Assembly (NCBI GenBank): GCA_965153355.1
Contig: OZ231127.1
Span: forward strand, 52,452,001 to 52,516,000
Source of the DNA: Flaccisagitta enflata
Taxonomy: Eukaryota; Chaetognatha; Sagittoidea; Aphragmophora
Direction of reading: 5' to 3'
DNA: 64,000 nucleotides
Numbering within the stretch: position 1 is the stretch's first letter; every line of letters begins with the position of its first letter. Positions 1-11,509 of this stretch are shown here, in pieces. Below the pieces are notes generated by a model. The model was not told where the DNA came from, did not search any database, and saw only the letters and a program-made list of their open reading frames with translations. A program made the translations under genes and the position numbers.

Positions 1-575
1 GGGAAAGTGATCAAAATTGAGAGTAAAAATGCATTGAGAGGGCTAAAATTTGACACAGTTATAGCTCAAACATAATTTTTTTGCAAACTGAGGCCAAATA
101 GAGCATGCGCACTGGTTTGTGGCCCTGGTTGTGTGCGATGTCAAAAATGTGGTGAAAGATTTTGACCGATTTTGACAAGAATTCTTTTTTATGAGCAAAT
201 GGCATAAACTTTCTCATTGATTCCCAAATGAGTTGCGGAAAAACTGCCCTTTCCGAATTGTTATTTAACTAGCAAGCAACAATGATGCATTGGGAATAAG
301 GAACTGTCCCACAAAGTGACTGAATCCCTTGACAAACAGGTTTGGTTTCACCAGTCAATAGAATTTCCATCAAAAATACCGTAGCATGATATCAATTGAA
401 AGAAGGGATTAGGAGCTATTGGTTGACATTATTTGGACAATTTATATAAAACTTTGCTGGAAATTGCATATTTCAACGTTACCATAACACTCAGACTCTT
501 CATGATAATTTATAAAGCATTTGGAGACTTGCTCTGATCCCAGTTCGCCTAATTTTGAGAGGGGTGTTAAATAAT
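1..575. other. no recognised feature
   Basis: AT-rich sequence without a convincing reading frame, RNA gene or repeat that I can match elsewhere in the window. Confidence 0.5.
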
Positions 576-728
576 GGTTTAGGACTGGTTTAAGTCGGGT
601 TTATGTTTAGTTTAAATCTGGATTAAGTCTGGTTTAAGTCTGGTTTAAGTCAGGCTTAAGTATGGTTTAACGTTGTTTTAAGTCTGGTTTAAGTCTGGTT
701 TATGTCTTGTTTTGGTCTGGTTTAGTCA
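576..728 (+). repeat. 11-bp minisatellite (GGTTTAAGTCT type)
   Basis: About a dozen imperfect tandem copies of an 11-bp unit close to GGTTTAAGTCT. Some units are altered to GGTTTATGTCT or GGATTAAGTCT. No reading frame is implied. Confidence 0.85.
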
Positions 729-834
729 TTTTTGTTGATTACATTGACATAGTTGATAACAAGAGTCCACACTTTTTCCAGTGGACACGGCCTGTAATTG
801 AGTGGGTTTCTATGACTCCCAATACCTCATTAAG

Positions 835-1020
835 TTGATAATGTCAATTTCATTGATCAGATTGATATTGTTGATCAAGCTGATCAATTTATCAATTTAG
901 TCATTAAAGTCAATCAAGTCAACTAAGTCATTTTAGTCATTTCTAATATTTCTCCCTATTCAGTCATGCTGATTAAGTCAATAAATAGATTCAATTAGGA
1001 GTCAGGTCAATTCAGTTATT
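835..1020. repeat. degenerate AGTCAATT/AGTCATT low-complexity tract
   Basis: Loose repetition of AGTCAA, AGTCATT and TTGATCA words. The same kind of tract forms the body of repeats at 4041-4220, 18270-18302, 28904-28960 and 35795-36345. In three of those it runs into a GCGACT...TTGGCCTTG end, so this may be the decayed body of one H-type repeat. Confidence 0.55.
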
Positions 1021-1182
1021 TATGTCATGCAGGTTGTGCTCTTGTTTTTTCTTTATTTGTTTCTTACTTCTTTTACTGTTGATATATCTTTTATTTTCTG
1101 TTTCCCCTCAGTTCTTAGGTTTTCTCTCATTATTTTTGTCTTTTTTTCTGTCATCTGTATATCTCTCTGCTTGTCTGTCCTT

Positions 1183-1212
1183 TTTGGGCAGTGGCCCGGA
1201 GGGATATAACTG
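1183..1212 (+). repeat. M-element core remnant
   Basis: The short stretch TTTTTGGGCAGTGGCCCGGA matches the conserved TTTTTGGGCAGCGGCCCC end of the M elements found many times downstream. No partner end is present nearby. Confidence 0.5.
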
Positions 1213-1353
1213 TATCTCAAAACAAATACTTTGAGTACAGTTAAAGTTCCTTTTGTTGCAGTTGTAATAGATGACAAGATAGGAGGTTACAATGGCAATA
1301 TCAAGTAGTGATTGTACATGCGCCTGGGGCTGTAGTTAGGAGAAATAAAGTAT

Positions 1354-1359
1354 TTTATT
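1354..1359 (-). promoter_or_regulatory. AATAAA polyadenylation hexamer overlapping the receptor stop codon
   Basis: On the minus strand the final codons read GAA TAA AAT, so the TAA stop at 1357-1355 lies inside an AATAAA hexamer. If used, the 3' UTR would be only some 15-25 bases long. This is motif evidence only. Confidence 0.4.
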
Positions 1360-2344
1360 CAGTTTTACACCAGAAACTTTTTCTGATTTTTGGGAACAGG
1401 ACCAAATAGCTAATGAACTGGATGAAGGAATTCACCATGAACACGAAGGCTCTTATGGCCGCCGAGTCCATGGATTCAGCACTGTGAGCATTGCGGCATT
1501 TGTCCTGTTCACTATATCCGTAGGCAAAATCTAAAAAGAGCGTTAAATCATAGCCAATGAATACGATGTCAATAAGCAACGGGACACATACAAAAATGAG
1601 AAGAGACGTGTATCTCCTCTTTCTGCAAACGTTGGCGGCTAAAGCCATGGAACTGATCAGCTGCTTTCTTACTGAAAGGGCGATTCTTAGGATTGCGATT
1701 GCGAAACTGATTTTGATCAAGCACAATTTAACGAGGGAAAATATTCGCGCTATCCTGACAAATCCTTTCCACGATTTAAGGACCAAAGCGTTCTGAAATA
1801 CAGGTAGGTGCTTGTCAAAAAGGTTAGAAACAGTAACACGAACCAAGATTGCCAATTCGTCGCTAATGATGAGAAGGCAAAGGCCCGCCCCTAGGGCTAC
1901 CATTTTCAACCCTGCGATGGTAGAACTGAACTTTTTGTAATGGAAAGACCAACAAACTAAGATGTAAATATCAATCGACTGCATCAAAGACAGAAAGTAG
2001 AAATAGTAGTAAAGAAAAGATCCCAGCGAAGTGAAGATAATGTCGAGGATGATTGCAGAATGAAAAATTCTACCTGAAGCCTTTTCCATGAATGTTGTTG
2101 TCTTGAGCATAAACTGAGTCACTCCAAACAGGATGGAATTGAGGATGATGCAGATTTGTTGAGCCATGGTGTAGATTCTTCTGGCCCCTTTGAGGTGATA
2201 AACTAATAAAGGGATGATGCAGACCCCGAGCAAGATAGACAACGACAGTGCCGTGGCGAATGGCGCTATCAGTTGCAGCTTGTTCTGTTTCTGGCCATTG
2301 GCGCAGTCCAATACGTACGAGACTATATTGTACAAGCGTTTCAA
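1355..2344 (-). CDS. seven-transmembrane receptor-like protein, single exon, 329 aa
   Basis: A plausible multi-pass membrane protein, best read as a rhodopsin-like G-protein-coupled receptor of an unassigned family. Seven hydrophobic segments fall at about residues 26-50, 62-80, 96-120, 143-170, 201-225, 245-272 and 296-318. They are separated by basic loops (for example residues 240-245, CRKRRY), and the tail after helix 7 is short and basic (KIRKSFWCK). A canonical DRY is missing. The segment after helix 3 reads CWSFHYKKF at 131-139, and the NPxxY of helix 7 is not clear. The N-terminus is short (about 25 residues) and has no obvious signal peptide, so a small upstream exon cannot be excluded. 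The frame is open throughout, unlike everything else in the first 20 kb, so I believe the gene is real. The ligand is unknown. Chemosensory receptors are often intronless and divergent like this, but that is inference. Confidence 0.75.
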   Translation of the reverse strand: MKRLYNIVSYVLDCANGQKQNKLQLIAPFATALSLSILLGVCIIPLLVYHLKGARRIYTMAQQICIILNSILFGVTQFMLKTTTFMEKASGRIFHSAIILDIIFTSLGSFLYYYFYFLSLMQSIDIYILVCWSFHYKKFSSTIAGLKMVALGAGLCLLIISDELAILVRVTVSNLFDKHLPVFQNALVLKSWKGFVRIARIFSLVKLCLIKISFAIAILRIALSVRKQLISSMALAANVCRKRRYTSLLIFVCVPLLIDIVFIGYDLTLFLDFAYGYSEQDKCRNAHSAESMDSAAIRAFVFMVNSFIQFISYLVLFPKIRKSFWCKTE

Positions 2345-2395
2345 AGGGATAAAATGATAGTCATGAAGAAAGGCCAGTTACAAGACCGTAAAGTA

Positions 2396-3574
2396 CAGGG
2401 GTTACCAACTCGGTTATAACATAAAGAATCGATATTTCTCAGCTTCTAGATACAATAATCACATTTCAAAAAATGTTCTAACAGGGTGTCCAATAAATTT
2501 GGCAAAATCTTAAGGATAGCATCTAAATGCTATTCTCAACTGATAGTTTTCATCCAAATAATGGTCAACCATAATGGTGTGTTAATTTTAAATACTTATC
2601 ATCCAACAGGCAGCAAGAATCCATGAGAATAGGTCCATACAAGGCAGGAAAGGTCCATATGAAGTTGTCACGTCAAAATCAGCTTTGATGAACAAAAGAC
2701 AACTGATGATTTATTTCAAGTTATTCTAGCTGAATTTTTCCAATACCTTGAGCCAATTTTGAGTAAAAAGGATTGTCCTGCTTCAATGATGTATACCAGC
2801 CTATTTATTGATCACATTTGGGTGCTTAACATGATGTCAAAGAAGTCTAGTAAGTTGCTATTTTCTGCCATATTTTCTTAGTAAAAATTCCCAAAAATTG
2901 GAAAGTTTGTCGGAGGCATGATACCCGGCCTTTCAAACCAAATTAGTCCACATGAAAAATTGTGCATTCTTACATCTAAAAGAATTAATCGGGAGACTAC
3001 ATACCAAATTTCAGCTTACTGGGCCGCCTATGAGCATGGTTCAAGTACAATTTAGTTTTTGCCAAATTTATTGGACACCCTGTTAAGGAGCTCTCAGAAA
3101 ACCGTTTTTTGGTTATGCTAAGGGAGTTTATCAGTCACATAAGAATTTTACACATTCACAACCTAAAGTGATGAAGCTATTTCTTGTGATGTAACTTTGG
3201 CTGTTATTGCTCAAAAACACTTTTTTTTAAGAGGCTCTCTTGCTTAAACAGATTGAGCTTTAGAGCTAAGATTTTTCCCAAATCAAAGATTTTCAGCTAA
3301 AGTTTTTGGCCCCAATAAAGACCTCCTCAAAATAGTGATGTTTTTGTTTTTGTTTCCTTCAAATTTATATTAAAGAAAAAAAAACTCAATTTTCATAAGC
3401 TTAAATTAGGCAAATCCTTTTTTCCATACCATTCCAATATTTTTCTCTCATTAAGCAAAAATCGTTTTTCAAAAGCTCTTTAAAGCAATTTTTAAAATTG
3501 GATAACTTTATCAAGGAGCTGGGATGTATCGATTCTTTATGTTACAACTGAGTTGGTACACCCACTGCACCCTG
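2396..3574. mobile_element. inverted-repeat element containing a nested MITE
   Basis: The left end (CAGGGGTTACCAACTCGG...) and the reverse complement of the right end (CAGGGTGCAGTGGGTGTACC AACTCAG...) share about 55 positions, including TAACATAAAGAATCGATA. Between them lies the MITE at 2482-3082. No coding frame is present. Target duplications are not clear. Confidence 0.6.
2482..3082. mobile_element. mariner-type MITE, about 600 bp, TIR CAGGGTGTCCAATAAATTTG
   Basis: Near-perfect terminal inverted repeats: the left starts CAGGGTGTCCAATAAATTTG and the right ends in its complement. The CAGGGTGTCC end is typical of Tc1/mariner-derived elements (known from the superfamily). The adjacent bases are TAA on the left and TTA on the right. 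The interior is non-coding, so this is a non-autonomous deletion derivative nested in the surrounding element. Confidence 0.7.
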
Positions 3575-3595
3575 AATGAAGAAGATGAAATAACA

Positions 3596-3860
3596 TCAAC
3601 TTTGAAAGACTGTTGCTCCTAAACTAATCAAGCTAATCGAGCTAATTGTGCTAATCGAGCTCAGGCCCAAGTTGTTTAGGAGTTATTAAAGCCAGCTTAT
3701 CAAATAGAAACCGCTGGAAACACCATCATCTCTCTCATGGGGGGGGGGGGTTGCGGCCATGAGTAAACTTTTTCCTAGCATTCTCATTTTCTATGGGAAT
3801 GGTCTCATTTTCTTTTCTTCAAGTGCATCATGAATCATGAGATTTGAAAATGACCCCCGC
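3596..3860 (-). mobile_element. decayed hAT end fragment (same family as 29629-35540)
   Basis: This keeps the order of blocks seen in the right TIR of the hAT element at 35025-35540: AAAGACTGT(T)GCTCCTAAA, a GAGCTAAT-rich stretch, GGAAACACCAT followed by CTCTC, a G-tract, ATGAG(T/C)AAA, and ATGGGAATGGTCTCATTTTC. It is a lone, diverged end with no partner in the first 10 kb. Confidence 0.6.
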
Positions 3861-3998
3861 TTCAAGCCTCGCTAGTCGCTTGTGGTTTGGACAGCAATTG
3901 GCAGGGGCAGTCAGATTATCATACAGGAAAAATATCATCAAAACTTTTTTTCAGAATAAAACATTACTGTTTTTTTCAACAATTTTTTTTTTCATTAA

Positions 3999-4364
3999 AA
4001 CAAGGCCAACACCTATAAGTCGCCTGCGGGACAGAGATAACTTAAGATAACCTAAATTGACTTTAGATGACTCAAAACGACCTGAAATGACTTAAAATGA
4101 CTAAAAAAGACTCAAAATAACTTAAATAACTAAATTAACCTGATTGACTTAAGTGACTTAATATGAATTAGACTAATAATGACTTTGAATGTCTCAGAAT
4201 GAACTATAACGACTTATAATGGCATTGGGGAAGGAGCTGTGCGCTCAAAAACCTTGAAAACGCTGAAAAAGTAAGAAGGGGACTGACCGACCGACCGACC
4301 AACCAACCAACCAACCAACCAACCGACCAACAAAGCGGGGTGTAGAGTCGCGTAGCACGCGACT
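3999..4364 (-). mobile_element. H repeat, long form with AGTCATT body
   Basis: Starts AACAAGGCCAACACCTATAA and ends in the terminal hairpin AGTCGCGTAGCACGCGACT followed by AAAAA. Between the two are a TGACTTAAAATGAC-like body (4041-4220) and a (GACC)n(AACC)n minisatellite (4280-4333). Non-coding. This is the H architecture: subterminal block, minisatellite, terminal hairpin. Confidence 0.8.
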
Positions 4365-5012
4365 AAAAAGGAAATATAGCATGTTATTTAACGAGAGATA
4401 GAAATGGAGGGATAGAATATCATCAAAAACAGGGCAGCATCATATACAGGGCAGCCTCAGCAGATTGTCATTAAAACATCATTAGACCATGTAAAAAATG
4501 TAACAATTTCATAGAAATATGATGGAAAACTCACAAAACATTTCAGATAATAAATCTTTATGAGACTATATTTATTTTGAGACCATTTCCATCAGTTTGG
4601 CACAATTTGTTGATAAATGGCAGTAAAAGAAAACAAAACCCTCAACAGTTTTTGTGAGAAAAACAGCTAATGAAAAAATTGAGAATATTTCACTTATTCC
4701 ACGTGGGTTAATCTTTCGGAACCCAATTTGTTTTCGCATTTTTTACATTGTGAAAAAGAAAGTTTTGCTGAAGGTGTATTCTCCAATTCCATGGGATTTT
4801 TCTAAAAAGAATATAGCAAAAAACAGTGTTCATGTTTAGCTGAAGATAACATAAAGACTAGTATTGCAAACTAGCAAAGAAGCACTAATATACTTTTATC
4901 AAACAGCGCAACCTTAATGTCAAAAAAGTTGATCTAAGCATTTTAAAAACCTGCATAAACAATACGAATGTCAGAGTGCCGCAATTGGCCAAAACTGGCT
5001 TTCCTCCTGCCA
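4365..5012. other. no recognised feature
   Basis: AT-rich. The longest frame (4654-4839) has no recognisable motif and I do not call it a gene. Confidence 0.5.
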
Positions 5013-5914
5013 TTATCTAACCTTTGGGACAAAAAAAATGGCGGATTTTTTAAAACGGATTCTATCTATCTTAATCTAATAAAAACTTATTAAAATCGGT
5101 GACGGTTAGAAAGCTCTTCAAAAGATCTTTCATTTGAGTTGTATCTGGAATTTTTAACTCAAACGGTTTAGGAACTAGAGCAGTTTGAACATGACTACTC
5201 TTTTTCTGCTCTGACATCTTGGCAAGAATGAGTGCTAAGAAATAATCATCTTAAAACCATAGTAAAAATTCTCCGATTTTAATGAAAATTGAACTGAAAG
5301 CCATAAACACATTCTTCTGACAGCACCTAAAAAATTTTCAAAATCGGAAAAATTTTTCTATCATTTTCATCATGAGAAAGATCTCAAAATTTTCAAGCAA
5401 TCTGAGTGTCGATGAGATAGCAACATGGTTTTTTTCAAGGATTTTTGTCATCAAGTTATGACAAAAATCATATCAAATTCATGATGGTTTTGAAGCTCTG
5501 GGAATATTGTTTAAGTTAGAATAGCATAGGATAGGTTTTGCCGATTCAGTAGTGGAATAAATGTAACTACCGCAAACCACTTTAGATTTAGCCTATTTTA
5601 CTGAGATCTAGTATATAAAACTATGAAAACCCTAGTAAAAATCATCAAATTGGCATAAAAACTGAAATGATATCAAAAGACAGACACTAGAATCACCACC
5701 TAAAATTTTGTAGAAATCGGATCAAATCTTCTGTCATTTTCTGAAATTCTAACTTTTTTGAAATTCCCTTTTATAGAGTCACGGGCAGTTCAGAAAAGGA
5801 GTAGTCATGTTCAAATTACCCTAACTTCTAAACCGTTTGAGTAAACATTTCCAGCTACGACTCAAATTAAAGATCTTTCGAAGAGCTTTTTAACCATCAC
5901 CGATTTTAATTGGA

Positions 5915-5944
5915 AAAAAGTCGAATTACGTAATTCGACTTTTT
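5915..5944. repeat. perfect 30-bp palindrome
   Basis: The half-site AAAAAGTCGAATTAC is followed at once by its exact complement. The equivalent site in Y copy 2 (56218-56248) keeps the palindrome with a changed centre. Confidence 0.95.
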
Positions 5945-6275
5945 GAAACGTAGGGGAGAAATCGGGTTTTCCATTTTCGATTTGGGGAACTTGAGAAAGT
6001 TGGGCCATTTCCTGACTGGGATGACACATTTTTTTATATTCATAGCTGAGAAAGAGCTAATTTTTTTCTTTCAAATGGCACCAACCAGAGGTCTCTAGGA
6101 TCATTATTTTTGGCGCTATGAATTTTTTAATCTTTTTTAATTTTTCGCATTTTCGCGAAGATCGATATTTTTCATTGATCCCAAATTTTTCCACTAATGT
6201 AACAACAGAGAATAGTCAAGATGTTACGCAAATTTACTCCAACTTTTATGACGCTAGCTTTAGCATTTTACTCTG

Positions 6276-6633
<358 letters not shown>

Positions 6634-6699
<66 letters not shown>

Positions 6700-6706
6700 G
6701 CGCACA
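6634..6706 (+). repeat. (AC)n microsatellite
   Basis: Continuous with the AG tract. It ends in a CGCACACGCGCGCAC stretch. Confidence 0.97.
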
Positions 6707-6928
6707 AAGACAAAGGAAGATGGAAAGGCGAAGAGAGACAGAGATTGAATAACAAAAACTGACAAGCAATCGACCAGACATCATGACATGCACACACAGA
6801 TAAACATGCACTGAAAAAAAGAGACTCCCACTTACAACTTTTTTCCGGCCGGCGATTAGCCGCCTTTATTGGTAAGTTTTTCTTGAATTGAGATAGATAA
6901 AATCTGTTTTAAAAATCCGCCAATTTTT

Positions 6929-7119
6929 AGTCGCGTGCTACGCGACTCTACACCCCGCTTTGTTGGTCCGTCGGTCCGTCCGTTGGTCCGTCACATTTTA
7001 CTTTTTTTGGGTTTTTGCGGTCTTTGGCCTCACTGCTCCTGCCCAAATGATCAAGTGACCTCAAAAACTGCCCCTGCCCACCCGCATGCGACTGGGGTAG
7101 CCGTGTATCCGGCCTTGTT
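6929..7119 (+). mobile_element. H repeat (GTGC subfamily) inserted in the X right TIR
   Basis: Begins with the hairpin AGTCGCGTGCTACGCGACT, then CTACACCCCGCTTTG, (GGTCCGTC)n, TTTTTGCGGTC, CTGCTCCTGCCCAAATGATC, GCCCACCCGCATGCGACT, and ends GTGTATCCGGCCTTGTT. It splits the X right end (CCGCCAATTTTT | TGTCCCCAAGGTTAT) inside a T run with no duplication longer than T. Confidence 0.85.
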
Positions 7120-7153
7120 GTGTCCCCAAGGTTATTTACTTTGCTCAAATGCT

Positions 7154-7353
7154 ATCAAATGAGCCGTCGCGCGACTTTCAAATCGATCGGGAACCATCGT
7201 TAGGGTGACCATGAAGTTTCCATAGAAATCTATGGCAGAGGCAAAATTTGCATAATAAAAATATTGATTCCAATAATAATTAAATTTAAACTTCAACCTC
7301 ATCCTAATGATGGTTCCCGATCGAAATGAAAGTCGCGCGACGGCTCGTTTGAC
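7154..7353. repeat. foldback hairpin, about 50-bp arms
   Basis: Left arm 7154-7206 and right arm 7302-7353 are inverted copies sharing GAGCCGTCGCGCGACTTTCA and GATCGGGAACCAT. The loop is about 95 bases. The GTCGCGCGACT core is itself palindromic. Confidence 0.85.
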
Positions 7354-8899
7354 AGAACTTTTGCAAAGGAAAAAGATGATGGTGGGGGGAAAGCCAGTTT
7401 TGCCCGTTTTTGGCACTTTGACATACGTAATAAACAATCTTCAATCTGTCATCACTTTTCATTTGGCCATATGGCCAACATTTTTTGGGACAACTGCAAA
7501 TGGCCTTTCTGCCCTCAGTCATTCTTTTATTAACAAATCTTCGCTGCCTTTCCTCTAACCAACATTGAAAGATGGTTAATCAACATCATTGACCTTGACT
7601 TTGATGGAAAAATATCTGGTTTTTGCAAGCTTTCCCTCATGAATACCAAATTTTTTGCACATCCTGTTAGAAGCAGTTAAGGTGGCCATTTTCTGATGAT
7701 TTTCCAGATGATTCTCTTAACAATAGAATGAAAAATATATCCTCAAGTAATGGAAGATTGTCTGAATTCTATTGCTTATCAAATCTGTATTAAATTGACA
7801 TTCTCCGGTCAAATCGTGAACCCTAATACAGTTAAACCCCACTCTTATGAAATTCCGCCTATAAAGATGCAAATTCACATTCCCTCCATCTAGCTGTCTT
7901 TTGTTTCCAGAACAGAATTTCACCCATAATACACACTTGATCTTTTTGGCTGTTTCAGCGAAGTAGTTTTTTAAGCGCAAAATAATCCAATGACGGAAAG
8001 GTTATGATTTTCTGTTTTACCTAAGCCTTTTTAACTTCGGTTAATGCAAAATTTAGGTAGATTTCCTTTGCTAGATTTCTTTCAGCCTCTTATTCAACTT
8101 CGTGGATAAGTCGAGTGTGAATAGGGTATGATGAGAAAAATCACCCATGCTGTTCATGAAAAGGGAGCCATTCTTTGTTAAGACCCACCCTTATAGTTTT
8201 CTAATTCACTATAATTATTTTGAAATTAGGCGGAAATTGCAATTAAGAGCCTAATTTTGAAATATCACCTGAGCCAAAAATCGCCTAAATTGCCGAAAAT
8301 CGCGGTTTTCAGTGTATCTTTTTCTTCCAATCAAATTTAGATAAAACATTATTATATTGCAGATTCTTGTTCCATTTTCAAATAGAATTGTCATTAGATG
8401 TAAATTTGAGTTTTTAAGGATAAGTATTACTTCAGTGCAACAGCAATGTGTGAGCAAAAAGTACAGATTCTTTGAAAGTTGTGAGATCCTCAATCCACAA
8501 AACTGATTTAGTACCAAAACTATTCATTCTATCTATCCACCTCTTTTCATCAGGCTTCCCAAGACTCATTAATCATAATAGCCTGTTTTGACTAAAGTTC
8601 TGGCCTTTTAGTGTCATACCCAGTTATGTCCACTGATCCAACTCTTACATTGCTGGAGATTCTACAGAACTCACAAACCATCTAATTTTTTGGCCCTGTT
8701 TTCACAAGAATTCAGAGTTTCAAACACTATATAAAATGATAAGAATCTTGAGCTCAAGGCCCAGATCAATTCTGTAACAACCTAAATCTTGACAAAAACA
8801 GTCGTAATCTTTAGTTGGGACTGGATCTTGATTCGAGAATCCTGGCCTCAACAACCATGCTCCTGGTCTTTCAGAACCCAATCTGAACCCCTTAATGAT
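7354..8899. other. no confident feature
   Basis: AT-rich intergenic sequence. CCAAATTTTTTGCACATCCTG at 7647-7667 looks like a decayed mariner TIR (compare 2482), without a partner. Short frames at 7307-7558, 7717-7980 and 8251-8517 show no protein-like composition. Confidence 0.45.
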
Positions 8900-11493
8900 G
8901 AGTATGCACGAAAATGTCTTAATTTTGATGTCTTAGCGTGATTTGTCACAACAAAATTTGTCTTAAATTCAATGTCATAAATATTCAATGTCTTAACGAA
9001 AATGTCTTAATCCAGATGTCTTACCAAAAATGTCTTATTTCATTTATCCATCCATGAAATCATCTTTTAATCGTTCGTTCACATGCTAAACAGCCTCCTT
9101 CGTCTTTTGTTTTACGTGCTTTTTACCATAGGGATCATTCTTTGAAGAAAATGTTTTCAACATTCGTTTTTCATTTCTGTAAACATTGCACGAGAACAAG
9201 GATGGCTGGATGGGCAAAAGAAATGTATCCACGCAGAATGGACGGTGAATAAGATGAAATTAAGACATTTTGGTAAAAAAGAAAAACGGAAAACGAATAT
9301 TGAAAACATAAAGAGTGTAAATAACTGATTCTGGTTAATTTTGAGAAAACAAAAATGAAAATAAATCGTTTTTCGTTTTTCGTTTTTCGTTTTTCGCGCT
9401 TTTCACCGTAAGGCTCATTAAAAGAAAATATGTTTTCAATATTTGTTTTTCATCTCAGTAAACATTGCATGAGTACGAAAAATGAAAAGACATGAAAATT
9501 AAGACATTTACGTCCATTCACATGGAGGAAAACAAAGATTGAGACATTCTTGTTCTGCAAGTATGCAGTAGTTTTGAAAGGAAAGGGACATTCGGGCACA
9601 AGAATGGGCGAGCAACGCAGACTGGACTTTGGATATGACTGAATTAGGTTCATTTAAAAAAGAAAAGAAATTAAGACATTTTGGGAAATGAGAAACGGAT
9701 ACACTTTTTTTTTTTATAAGAGACAACTTTTTTGAAATCAGCCTGGGTGTTCTAAATTTTTCAGCCGTTTTCAGCCTGAAATTCTCTTAAAGTGTTCTTA
9801 ATTTCTTCGATGTTTACAAATATGTAAATTGTATAAAAATACCTTATTTATAACAATTGTATCTTAAACTTGATAATCGTCATGTTTTGTTTTTTTTAGA
9901 TGCCTGATTTCATAGGCAAACTAGAAAAAGAAGTCATTTTTAATGATAAAAAAATTATATTTCTGAAAAATTTGAATACAATTCAAGTTTTAAATAAAAA
10001 ACTAAAAAAAAAATTCTTTTGAAAACAGCTAGGACTAAATCTCAGCCTGCGCTGTTTCTTATTTTGTTCTTAAAATTTTGGCAAATCTCAGGCTCATGTC
10101 TCTTATAAACTGGTCTCTTATAAAAAAAAAAGTGTATTGAATATAGAAAACATCAGAATGTAAATAGCAAAGGAGAAAGGAAAAACAAAAAGCGAAAACG
10201 AATATAGAATATTTCAAATTGTACAAATTGAACGTGGTGAAATGAATCACAAATCACGAATACCGAAAACCAGATTGCAAATTACATTGAAGATATGAAT
10301 CACGAATCACGAATCCTGATTACCAAAAACACGATTGCAAATTACAAAGTAATGAATCACGAATCACGAATATCGAAAAATGCAGACCGCAAATTGTCAA
10401 ACGAATGACGAAAGACAAATAATAGTCGCAAAAGCGTTAGATGGTCAGCAGTACCCGTGCCCTGCCTAAGTAGGTTGTGATTGAAGCTGAGGGGGGAGCA
10501 GAGCAGCGGCCCGAAGGGGTCGATGACCTATGCTTTCACACATATGGGGGATTTTCTCCTTCTCCTCCTCCTCCTCCTCCTCCGTCCCTCCCCCCTCAAA
10601 TCCTAGTCTCGAGGCCCAAATTCCAGTCTCGAGGCCCACATCCCAGCCTCAAGGCCCAAATCCTAGCCTCAAGGCCCAAATCCTAGCCTGGAGGCTGAGA
10701 TTTGGCCCTCAAGGCGTGGATCTTGGCCTCTTGGCTGAGATTTTAGCATAGAGGCTGAGATTTGGGCCTCAAGACTGAAATCTGGGCCTCCAGGCTAGAA
10801 TTTGGGCCTTGAGGCTGGGATGTGGGCCTCGAGACTGGATTTTGGGCCTCGAGACTGGAATTTGGGCCTCGAGACTGGGATTTGAGGGGGGGGGGGACGT
10901 AGAAGGAGAAGGAGAAGGAGAAGGAGAAAATCCCCCTTATGTGTGAAAGCATAGGTCATCGACCCCTTCGGGGCCGCTGCCCAAAAAGGAGAATGACAAA
11001 ATGAGCCACAATTCAAACACGAATTAAGACAAAATTTAGACATTTTCGTACAAGACAAAGAAATTAAGACATTTTGGTAAAAAAGAAAAATGAATATGGA
11101 AAACTTCAGAGTGTAAAGAATCAATAAGAAATGAAAAACGAAAAACGAATATTGAATATGGAAAATATAAGAGTGTAAATAACCAAGAAGACATGAATAA
11201 CGAATATTGAATATTGAATATTGAATATTGAATATTTCAGATCGCAAATAATTATGGAGAAATGAATCATGAATCACGAATATCGAAAAAAACAGATCGC
11301 AAATTGTGAAGGGTAGAGAGTAAAACAAGAAAACGAAAGAGAAAAAAAAAGTTTGATGACAAAATAACCCACATTTTTGACAGAAATTAAGACAAAATTA
11401 AGACATTTTCGTACAAGACAAAGTAAATTAAGACATTATGTTTCTAAGACAAATATGATTGAGACCAAAAAATTAAGACATATCCGTAGTCAC
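8900..11493. mobile_element. Z element: foldback with ATGTCTTAATTTT ends and 10-bp target duplication
   Basis: Both ends carry runs of ATGTCTTAA: 8913-9040 and, inverted, 11384-11481. The flanks are CCTTAATGAT (8890-8899) and CCTTAATAAT (11494-11503), a 10-bp direct repeat with one mismatch. A 9-11 bp duplication with long internal-repeat TIRs is the usual picture for Mutator-like elements, so I favour that, weakly. The interior has CGTTTTT repeats, GAATCACGAAT satellite-like tracts (10200-10395, 11150-11290) and an M element. No transposase is seen. A lone Z-type end recurs at 63270-63367. Confidence 0.6.
10423..10986. mobile_element. M element (type A core) with minisatellite
   Basis: Starts AGTCGCAAAAGCGTTAGATG, then GTCAGCAGTACCCGTGCCCTG and the core GCAGCGGCCC GAAGGGGTCGATGACCTATG CTTTCACACAT. 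After a (TCC)n tract come about 13 units of a 20-24 bp minisatellite (GGGATTTGGGCCTCGAGACT type, inverting orientation near 10690). It closes with the inverted core ending GCTGCCCAAAAAG. The proline/glycine-rich frames are artefacts of the repeat. Confidence 0.8.
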
Positions 11494-11509
11494 CCTTAAT
11501 AATGCTGAA

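Noticed and set aside
3999-4364. Repeated units with spacers as a CRISPR array
   Set aside because: Host features are eukaryotic, units are short direct minisatellites without unique spacers of even length, and no cas genes are present.
6929-7119. H repeats as classical Helitrons
   Set aside because: There is no TC start and no hairpin set back 10-12 bases from a CTRR end. The hairpin is terminal and insertion is in T-runs, which fits Helentron-like HINEs better.
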